Shown here: positions 9,050-16,002 of the stretch, piece after piece
How positions within the stretch are numbered: the stretch's first letter is position 1
Layout of the letters: every line of letters begins with the position of its first letter
Assembly (NCBI GenBank): GCA_039621445.1
Contig: CP154956.1
Coordinates: forward strand, 54,297,143-54,361,142
Source: Euglena gracilis
Taxonomy: Eukaryota > Euglenida > Euglenophyceae > Euglenales
DNA: 64,000 nt
Direction of reading: 5' to 3'
Position numbers and translations under genes: made by a program
The notes under the pieces: generated by a model
Told to the model about the DNA's origin: nothing
Databases searched by the model: none
Seen by the model: the letters and a program-made list of their open reading frames with translations, nothing else

Positions 9050-10738
9050 CTATACAGCGTCGTAATCCTTCGTTTTCGAAGGTTCGGCAGCTTTTCCGCC
9101 TTTTCCTGCTGGGGGTCCGGCAGATTTTCCGCCTTTGCCTGGAGGTGGTCCAGCGGGTTTTCCGCCTTTCCCAGATGGGGCTTTCCCACCTTTCTCCTGG
9201 CCTTTACCTTTACCCTTACCCTTGCCTTTTCCTTTACCCTTGCCCTTCGTGTTGGACAGCCATTCTATCGTCGCCCGATATGGGTCCCAATATTCCCAGT
9301 ATTCTGGGTCTTCTTCTGTATACACAGGATAAGTCACGGATTCCGTGCTTGGTGTTCGGGCAAATTCCTGCTCAGCATCACCACGATTCGAGTAAACCGG
9401 TGCGACTGGGGATGGTCGGGTTTCCCGACGTGCCCGTTCTGCCGTCACGTCGGGCGCTGGCGGAGCTTCCTCCTCAGCGTCGACGCGCATCGCCGCGGGC
9501 GGATTTTCCGACCTCGGCGAGCGGCGTTGTGGCTGCGGCGTCAGATTTTCCGGGCCGCGGTCACGTTTGCCGGCGGCAGAGCTTGTGGGTCGTGCCGGTG
9601 GCGCTTCCGCCACAGCCACGTCCCGCTGTTGCGCTGGTTGACTTGACCGTGATGGAGCTGGGACTCCTGTGAGAGCCGACACAGCAGCATCATACTGCTG
9701 GCGCTCTTCCCGTGTCATTTCCGCCCGGGCAGGGTATCCCTGGCCAGCGGAAACAGGGGGGCGACGTGCGATTTGTCGTTGGATCGTCACAGCATATTCA
9801 TACTGTTGACGGTCCTCCTCAGTCTCGAACGGCCGACCAGTCCACGGGTTAACGGGTTCATCCCGTGCCGGGGGAACTGGTGCCGCACGAGGCGCTGTCG
9901 CGGCTTCCCGCGGACGAGCGCTTCGGGCAGAGTCAGACGTCGGGGGAGGATTTCCCTCCGCAGGACGTCGTGGGATAGGGTCAGGTATGGTTGGGTGGGG
10001 TTGAGGTGGATATACGTACTGATCCCGTGGCATTGGCGCCTGCTGGGGGTAATCCCCAGAGACGGTATACTGAGACACAGGCTCCTGCGCAGGATAATCC
10101 CGCCGGGGCACGCGCTCAGGGGATCGAAAAATACTTTCTTTTACACGTGGGTGTTCACTCCGGACAGGTGCTTCCACCGTCTCTTCCTCGGGTAATCCGG
10201 GGGAGTGAGCACGAAAATGTGCAGTGTAAGTGCCAACAGGTGGTACCTGCCTGGCGACCTGTGGCGGGACTTCCACGCCCAGGTCACGCATGGTAATGTC
10301 TGCCGCGAAACCCGACGCGTCCGGGTCGGTGTAATACACCAGACCGGTCATCGTCGCCTGGGCGCACATACACCACAGGGCTGGAGGGGTATTCGCGATG
10401 GTCAAAACTTTACGGCAGTGGTCATCCCACAATGCCTGTGTGAGTTGGTCTGGTGCCGGGTTTGCGCTCATACGCATAACCCGGTTCATCGTCTCCGCCG
10501 TGCGGTGGATCATCACACCCGCATACGGTGGGAGGCGACGAGAGCCTGATGGCTGAGATGGCCGCGCTTCCGCGGGCATCTGGGTCATCCTGCTACTGCT
10601 GCTGGCTTCAGGGTTTCCCTGAGCCGCAGTCCGTGCAGGTGGCTGCGTACCGTATCGGTACGCATACTGGTCAGGTTGAGGGTGAGTGGTGGGGTGGTAA
10701 GGCGGTCCTCCGCCTGGCTCCCTTCCGCCGGGCAGCAT
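9050..10738 (-). CDS. Element A accessory ORF 1 with GKGKGK and GKGGKxAGPP repeats
   Basis: 562 codons from a good ATG at 10,738, about 160 bases after the integrase stop, so it could be expressed independently. The N-terminal half is Pro/Gln/Arg-rich with a short folded-looking patch (about residues 75-180). The C-terminal 70 residues are a (GK)n run followed by about four GKGGK-x-A-G-P-P units and end D-Y-D-A-V before TAG. Such basic Gly-Lys tails bind RNA or DNA and also occur at the end of element B Gag, so a nucleoprotein role is plausible. The next in-frame codons after the TAG continue into accessory ORF 2. No relation to known env or movement proteins seen. Confidence 0.6.
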   Translation of the reverse strand: MLPGGREPGGGPPYHPTTHPQPDQYAYRYGTQPPARTAAQGNPEASSSSRMTQMPAEARPSQPSGSRRLPPYAGVMIHRTAETMNRVMRMSANPAPDQLTQALWDDHCRKVLTIANTPPALWCMCAQATMTGLVYYTDPDASGFAADITMRDLGVEVPPQVARQVPPVGTYTAHFRAHSPGLPEEETVEAPVRSEHPRVKESIFRSPERVPRRDYPAQEPVSQYTVSGDYPQQAPMPRDQYVYPPQPHPTIPDPIPRRPAEGNPPPTSDSARSARPREAATAPRAAPVPPARDEPVNPWTGRPFETEEDRQQYEYAVTIQRQIARRPPVSAGQGYPARAEMTREERQQYDAAVSALTGVPAPSRSSQPAQQRDVAVAEAPPARPTSSAAGKRDRGPENLTPQPQRRSPRSENPPAAMRVDAEEEAPPAPDVTAERARRETRPSPVAPVYSNRGDAEQEFARTPSTESVTYPVYTEEDPEYWEYWDPYRATIEWLSNTKGKGKGKGKGKGKGKGQEKGGKAPSGKGGKPAGPPPGKGGKSAGPPAGKGGKAAEPSKTKDYDAV

Positions 10739-10900
10739 GATACAGCCCGGGGTCGGTACGGTGGGATGTTTGGGTTGTTGGTTGTAAGGTGTGTGAGGGT
10801 AACCGCTTGAGTATTATTTGGTAAAAAGTCTGCGGAAAGAAAGAATGATAAGAATCAATGATAAAAAGAAGAGAAAACAACATGGGTTTCCCATGCGTTC

Positions 10901-12646
10901 TCAAAAACTTGTCATGGAAACATCAATGTTATGTTTCTTGTTCCACAGCTTCCAATCTTGCTGGACATACCCAACAAAACTGGTTGCTGGCTCCCAAGTG
11001 TCCTCCTCGGGCCCATACCCTTTCCAGCGGACCTTCCAAAGGTGCATACCTTTGTCGATTTTGTGATCGATAATTTTATCGACTACAAAGTCGTCCGTCT
11101 CAGGTAATCTGGAACGGGGTTTGAAGTGCAAACACGGGATGGGTTTCCCATCCGGTGGCGACAGGTATGGTTTGAAGTCGTCCATATGAACGTCCTCAAC
11201 ACCATTCGGTAATGCAACCTTGTAACGCCCGCTGGTACCTAGTCTTTCTAGGATTTCACAGGGGCCGAGCCAGAGGGGGTCCAGCTTGGAAGACTGCATG
11301 CGAGTACGGCTATTCCGTACCCACACGCGGTCACCGGGGCTGTAAACAGGTGACTTGAAATTCTGCAAAAACGATTTCCGTTTTGCTGCATGAATATCAG
11401 TGACGCGCTTCTGGACTGCAGAACGTAGATTTTCTACTTCCGCAAACCAGGTCTCGCAACTGACACTTGTTCGGGCGGGTCTCTCCGAAGGGACATCCCC
11501 TATGGCCGGAGGGTCCCGTCCGAAAACTAATTTATAGGGGGAGTGAGGCAAAACCAACCCTGGTAGGGTATTGATATAAAACAAAGACCATGGTAGAACT
11601 GATATCCAGTTGCTGCGCGAGTCAGCCAGTGAAAGGCGAAGCATATTCACGACGGATTTCACGGCTGCCTCGGCTCTACCATTGCCTTTGGGTCGGTATA
11701 TAATGGAAAAATGTTGCTCGATTCCGAGTAAACCGCACAAAGTGGTGAAAAACCTTGAAGAAATCAAATGGTCTTGATCACTCACGATTTCATTCGGTAA
11801 ACCCATCAAGCAAATGCATTTCTCCAAAAATATAGTTGCCAAACTTTGGGCAGTCAACCCTGACTTCTGGCATGGAATGGCTACAATGTACCCACTCAGC
11901 CTGCAGACGACAACAAAAACGTAATCGTAAATTTTGTCGTCTGTTCCTTTGCACGGTTCTAATTCCAGAAAATCCATGCAGAGGGATGTAAAAATGTCAG
12001 GGGGTACGGGAAAAAAGTCCATCGTACCAGGGGGGGTACCTCTGCGGGGTTTTACCGCTTGACAAATTTGACACCGTTGCGCTATTCGCAAACAGCGTGA
12101 GTAAAGCTCTTTCTCGCTCAGGGTTGTACAGTACCTGCGGCCCACCAACGAAAGAAGTTTGGGGGCCCCAGGGTGACCATGGTTGTGATAACACAAAATC
12201 ACATCATCAACCAGGTCCTGGGGGATACAATATTTGTAACCCGATTCATTGCGAAAAACCAACCGTAAAGGTGAAAGAGTGTAATTGTCCAGCACTTCGC
12301 CATTACGAAGTCTGGTGACAATGGTGTCATACACCGGGTCACGACTATAATCCCATTCGCGAAAGAACAGTGGAGAAGGGGACTCCGTGCGCGTAATACG
12401 CCGGGGCCCGGACGTGCTTCCACGTCGGCGCCTTCCTCGCACTGGTGCGACCAGGAATAGTTGTGAAACGGGAAAAGAATCCAAAAGATTATCCGCAGCG
12501 TCGTTTCGACGTGCGTAGTCGTCAGCTTCCTGACTTCCATGAAAAGTCGCGTCTCCCTCATCCGGGTTCCCAGGGTAATACCAAGGGGCCCGACTGAGCG
12601 GATCCGCTACTTTTTGTGTGTGACCAGGGGTATAGATAACCCACAA
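10901..12646 (-). CDS. Element A integrase with C-terminal chromodomain
   Basis: 581 codons. Residues 1-20 are the end of RNase H and its linker (Y-T-P-G-H-T-Q-K-V-A-D-P-L-S-R). The HHCC zinc domain is at about 153-195 (Y-H-N-H-G-H-P-G ... C-Q-I-C). The catalytic core has D225 (L-C-M-D-F-L), D290 (V-S-D-Q-D) and E326 (G-R-A-E-A-A) with correct spacing. A chromodomain closes the protein at about 518-557 (F-V-V-D-K-I-I-D ... W-K-V-R-W-K-G-Y-G-P-E-E-D-T-W-E-P). The integrase joins cDNA to the chromosome; chromodomains of chromoviruses steer insertion to modified histones. It is in a different frame from the RT/RNase H ORF, with the shift inside a conserved motif near 12,650, which points to a one-base indel. 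Confidence 0.93.
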   Translation of the reverse strand: MWVIYTPGHTQKVADPLSRAPWYYPGNPDEGDATFHGSQEADDYARRNDAADNLLDSFPVSQLFLVAPVRGRRRRGSTSGPRRITRTESPSPLFFREWDYSRDPVYDTIVTRLRNGEVLDNYTLSPLRLVFRNESGYKYCIPQDLVDDVILCYHNHGHPGAPKLLSLVGRRYCTTLSEKELYSRCLRIAQRCQICQAVKPRRGTPPGTMDFFPVPPDIFTSLCMDFLELEPCKGTDDKIYDYVFVVVCRLSGYIVAIPCQKSGLTAQSLATIFLEKCICLMGLPNEIVSDQDHLISSRFFTTLCGLLGIEQHFSIIYRPKGNGRAEAAVKSVVNMLRLSLADSRSNWISVLPWSLFYINTLPGLVLPHSPYKLVFGRDPPAIGDVPSERPARTSVSCETWFAEVENLRSAVQKRVTDIHAAKRKSFLQNFKSPVYSPGDRVWVRNSRTRMQSSKLDPLWLGPCEILERLGTSGRYKVALPNGVEDVHMDDFKPYLSPPDGKPIPCLHFKPRSRLPETDDFVVDKIIDHKIDKGMHLWKVRWKGYGPEEDTWEPATSFVGYVQQDWKLWNKKHNIDVSMTSF

Positions 12647-13556
12647 GGTTGAATTGACTCAAGAACTCATGCCATCTGCATCGCCTTCCGACCGATGACA
12701 TGGCCTTGTTCAAATCCTCGGTGTACCAGTGTTGGAGACTCTCATGGTCGGTCTTGACGAGGATCTGGACGAGGCTGCTGGCTACCCAGCTTCGGAATTT
12801 CTGGAGTATAAGCACGATTGCGTAGGTTTCCTTCTCGCGTATACTCCATTTGACTTGACCTTTTCCATCGTCGCCCTGTAACTTTCTGCTGAAGAAAGCC
12901 ACAGGTCGGAGCTCATTCGCCGCATTATGCTGGCTAAGAACTCCGCCAACAGCGTAATCGCTGCTGTCGACTTCCAACACGTATGGTTTGTACGGGTCCG
13001 CGATTTCGAGGACAACATTCTCCAAAAGCAAAACCTTGATTTTCTCAAGGGCCTCGCGCATTTGGTCATCCCAAATGACTTTGGTGTTGTCAACAGCCCG
13101 GTTTTTGAGCTGTTTGGTGAGGGGCACCGCGATTTTCGCGAAGTCCTTCATATAAATCGCGTAGTATTGGGCTAATCCCAAAAATCCTTTGAGGTGAGTA
13201 ATCGTTTTGATTACCTCAGGGGTCCATTTCTTAATGGCTTCGAGTTTACTAGGAGCGGCTTTCCGCTGTCCATTGCTGAGGATGTGCCCGCAAAATTTTA
13301 TAAGAATCCGAAACAAATGCATTTTCGCGCCTTTCGCGAAAAGCACATGTTTTTGAAAAGCGGCTAATACCGCGCAAACATGGTGGAAGTGTGTGACGAG
13401 GATATCCTCGCTCGATTTTGCGGATGGTGGTGGTGTTCCCACCAGCACATCATCAATGTACACAATGGCAAACGGTAAATCTCGTAGAACCCATTGTATC
13501 ATGCGCTGAAACATGGCTGGGCCATTCTTAACACCCATGGGGAGAGTACCGTCCAT
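12558..13556 (-). CDS. Element A reverse transcriptase (C-terminal part) and RNase H
   Basis: 332 codons. It opens inside the RT motif that normally reads M-P-F-G-L-x-N-A-P (here L-P-M-G-V-K-N-G-P-A-M-F-Q-R), has the catalytic Y-I-D-D at residues 33-36, then the connection segment, then RNase H with D196 (L-E-V-D-S-S-D), R-E-K-E-T-Y-A near 240 and T-D-H-E near 270. The fingers and first palm motifs lie in the preceding ORF. The frame break falls at a C-rich CTCTCCCC stretch near 13,540, within the conserved motif, so a one-base indel is more likely than programmed shifting. The last ~30 codons are out-of-frame shadow. Confidence 0.92.
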   Translation of the reverse strand: MDGTLPMGVKNGPAMFQRMIQWVLRDLPFAIVYIDDVLVGTPPPSAKSSEDILVTHFHHVCAVLAAFQKHVLFAKGAKMHLFRILIKFCGHILSNGQRKAAPSKLEAIKKWTPEVIKTITHLKGFLGLAQYYAIYMKDFAKIAVPLTKQLKNRAVDNTKVIWDDQMREALEKIKVLLLENVVLEIADPYKPYVLEVDSSDYAVGGVLSQHNAANELRPVAFFSRKLQGDDGKGQVKWSIREKETYAIVLILQKFRSWVASSLVQILVKTDHESLQHWYTEDLNKAMSSVGRRCRWHEFLSQFNLVGYLYPWSHTKSSGSAQSGPLVLPWEPG

Positions 13557-15850
13557 TGGTACACACCCTTGGATGTCACGAATGCCGTGTATGGTTGGGA
13601 GTCAGGGTGTAAGTGCATTTGGTGAAAACCGTCCTCCAGATCGAAAATTGACCACAACCGGTTTTCCGATTGTTTGGTGATCAAATCCTCGATCAGGGGG
13701 AGCGGGAAGGGATCATCCCTTGTTTGGGAGTTCAGGTACCGGTAATCCAGCACCAGCCTCCATTTCTTCTGACCTGAGGGGTCTGGGGGTTTAGGAACAA
13801 CAAATGCCTGGGATGTCCACTCGCTTTTCGAGGGTACAATCCACTTGCGCTGAATAAGCTTCTCAATCATTTCATTGAGAGCTTGTTCGCGTTCTCCCGA
13901 ACAACGAAAAAATTTCCGGTGCATTGGCTTTGCTCCATCCTTAAGCTCGATCTTACAAACACCGAACGGACCGCGTATCGCGGGGTCGATGTCGCACGCG
14001 TATACTGGATTTTCCAGCACACCGTGGAATTCGCGGGTAATCCGCGAACAGAATTCGGCTGATTTAGGATGCTGACCTGCACTCTCGATGACTGCGGAAA
14101 CCGCCAGGGTATCCCTGGGGCTACCGAGCTTCCTCGGCACCGCGAATTCGGACATTCCGAATGCATCGAAGAAACAAACGCGAAAAATGATTTCTGTCAA
14201 GGGTGGTAATATTTTACCACAAAAATCCTCAAAAATCGGTACATTAGTGGGTAAATCCCACCAATGAAAACATGCATACGATAGTTGGGTGAACCATTCC
14301 GCTTCCGGAATGATGGGTATGAGAAGAACTCCACGGGCTTCATCCCGCAGAATTTTCTCAACCGCACATTCGATAAGTTTTGGGGGAGGGTGCATCCATA
14401 ACACCGTATCACCCCAAAATTTATCAAATGCGTTGGAGTGTTGTGACCAATGACGTGGCAAACGGGCATGTGCATTGGATGAAAAGGCATCGATTTCCAA
14501 TGCCAAATCAAAAGAATTTGCCAATGTCGCGATTTTGGAAAACCATCGTTCCAAAATGCGATATTGACCAAAATTGAAAGCATTCCATACGCGTTTCGCG
14601 TATTCATGCACCCGATTTTCGGGTTGAAGGGTAGAAACACAATGAATGGATCCACAAACATGCGGGCTGTCTTCCACTACCACAAGGGTTGATCCCAAGG
14701 GAGTTTGGACAGGTTGGGGGTTTCCCCATTCCGCATCAAATCCGTACCAAGGGTGATCGCGATTGTAATTAGGAATCGCGCTTTTCGCGGTTCCGAACAA
14801 CGAGGCTAATCCGCGTTGTTGGAGTACTCGGTGTATCTCCGCGCATTGCGGGCTACAACCAAGTGTATCATGGGTGGTGGATTCCGTTTTCGGAATTGCG
14901 ATTAGTGTCGGATTTTGAACTAAACATCCACAATCGAAATCCGATTGGGTGGAAATTCTCCTGCAGTGCACACATTGGAAGGAAGTGTGATGGTTTGACG
15001 GGTGTGAGTGTGAGTGGGTGTCGATGGCATTAGCCGGTGAGTCTTGTACAGGTGTGCCTGGATTCGGCACAACTGGTGGGAAACGGAGTGGTGGTGTAGC
15101 TGGGCGACTACTCGACACCGTAATTACTTCAGGCCTTTGGGCTTTCGTCTTGTAACCCAGTGGAACGGTGGGGGTACCGCTACTCGCTTGCCCTGCCTCA
15201 TGTGGAACGCATGTTGGTGTGTCATTGGGCAGGGGGGAGGCTTTCTCCGTACCCCGGGTGTGGAAAACGGTTGTTGGTGTGGTGGGTAACGGTGTTGCCA
15301 TTGTGGGTAACGGTGTGGGCAAAGCGGTGGTCATCATAGTGGATGACAACGGTGATGGTGGTTTGGGTGTCAATGAAGTGGTGGGTGCTGTGCGCAAACC
15401 GTGGGAGTGGCAATCCACAACCAATCGGTACTGGCGTAAAAATGGGTATCCCAAAATTACGTCAGACCCGTGAATTCCGGACTCGTAACCCCAAATATTG
15501 GTGAAATGTTGTACTTGTGGGGGTTGTGAGTGATGCTTCGGAATGATGGGCAAGAGTATCTCGAGCACACATCCCAAATCACCACCACACATGGGGGTGT
15601 TATCCGCGGTTGTAATTTTGATCGGTTTCTTGGCGCTTACCAAGAGCGGGGTCGGTATCAACCCCAACCGAAAGAGCAGTGCAATGCGACAACCCGTGTC
15701 AATGAGAATTTTAACTTTAGTGGAGAAATTTTGGATGCGGATTTCCGCTTGGACGAGTAATTCCATTGGTGGTACGCAAAGTGAAGGGTCTGGCGGAAAT
15801 ACGTTTGCATGCCAGCTCTCCCATGAACCCTTTCCTACTTTGCTCAGCAT
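13499..15850 (-). CDS. Element A Pol N-terminal part: protease, Dam-like domain, RT fingers
   Basis: 783 codons from ATG. Aspartic protease at about 32-145: I-L-I-D-T-G-C at 48-54 (Cys where DTGA/DSGA is usual) and V-I-L-G-Y-P-F-L at 131-138. A Ser/Thr/Pro-rich linker follows (160-290), then a small Cys patch (C-V-H-C ... C-G-C, 293-309). Residues 443-520 resemble Dam-type adenine methyltransferase domains of retroelements: L-E-I-D-A-F-S-S-N, then L-W-M-H-P-P-P at 484-490 in the place of N/D-P-P-F/Y, then V-E-K-I-L-x-D-E-A and L-L-I-P. RT starts near 628, with K-W-R-L-V-L-D-Y-R-Y-L-N and F-D-L-E-D-G-F-H-Q (736-744). The last ~17 residues are shadow after the frame break. Confidence 0.88.
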   Translation of the reverse strand: MLSKVGKGSWESWHANVFPPDPSLCVPPMELLVQAEIRIQNFSTKVKILIDTGCRIALLFRLGLIPTPLLVSAKKPIKITTADNTPMCGGDLGCVLEILLPIIPKHHSQPPQVQHFTNIWGYESGIHGSDVILGYPFLRQYRLVVDCHSHGLRTAPTTSLTPKPPSPLSSTMMTTALPTPLPTMATPLPTTPTTVFHTRGTEKASPLPNDTPTCVPHEAGQASSGTPTVPLGYKTKAQRPEVITVSSSRPATPPLRFPPVVPNPGTPVQDSPANAIDTHSHSHPSNHHTSFQCVHCRRISTQSDFDCGCLVQNPTLIAIPKTESTTHDTLGCSPQCAEIHRVLQQRGLASLFGTAKSAIPNYNRDHPWYGFDAEWGNPQPVQTPLGSTLVVVEDSPHVCGSIHCVSTLQPENRVHEYAKRVWNAFNFGQYRILERWFSKIATLANSFDLALEIDAFSSNAHARLPRHWSQHSNAFDKFWGDTVLWMHPPPKLIECAVEKILRDEARGVLLIPIIPEAEWFTQLSYACFHWWDLPTNVPIFEDFCGKILPPLTEIIFRVCFFDAFGMSEFAVPRKLGSPRDTLAVSAVIESAGQHPKSAEFCSRITREFHGVLENPVYACDIDPAIRGPFGVCKIELKDGAKPMHRKFFRCSGEREQALNEMIEKLIQRKWIVPSKSEWTSQAFVVPKPPDPSGQKKWRLVLDYRYLNSQTRDDPFPLPLIEDLITKQSENRLWSIFDLEDGFHQMHLHPDSQPYTAFVTSKGVYQWTVLSPWVLRMAQPCFSA

Positions 15851-16002
15851 TCCGAGCGGAAATGTGGGGTGGTGGTAGGGGACCCGAAATAATTCCGGGT
15901 ACTGACCGTGAAGGCGGATGGGCAGGGGGGGTAAGGTTGATCAGGTCTTACCTCCATCTGTTCATCAGCCCAGAGGTCCGTGCCCTCGGACCTCGGGCTC
16001 CC

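Noticed and set aside
8105-9646. 513-codon plus-strand frame across the accessory ORFs of element A
   Set aside because: It is antisense to frames with GKGKGK repeats and folded-looking segments, has no domain of its own, and reads Phe/Arg-rich sequence typical of the complement of Gly-Lys and Glu codons.
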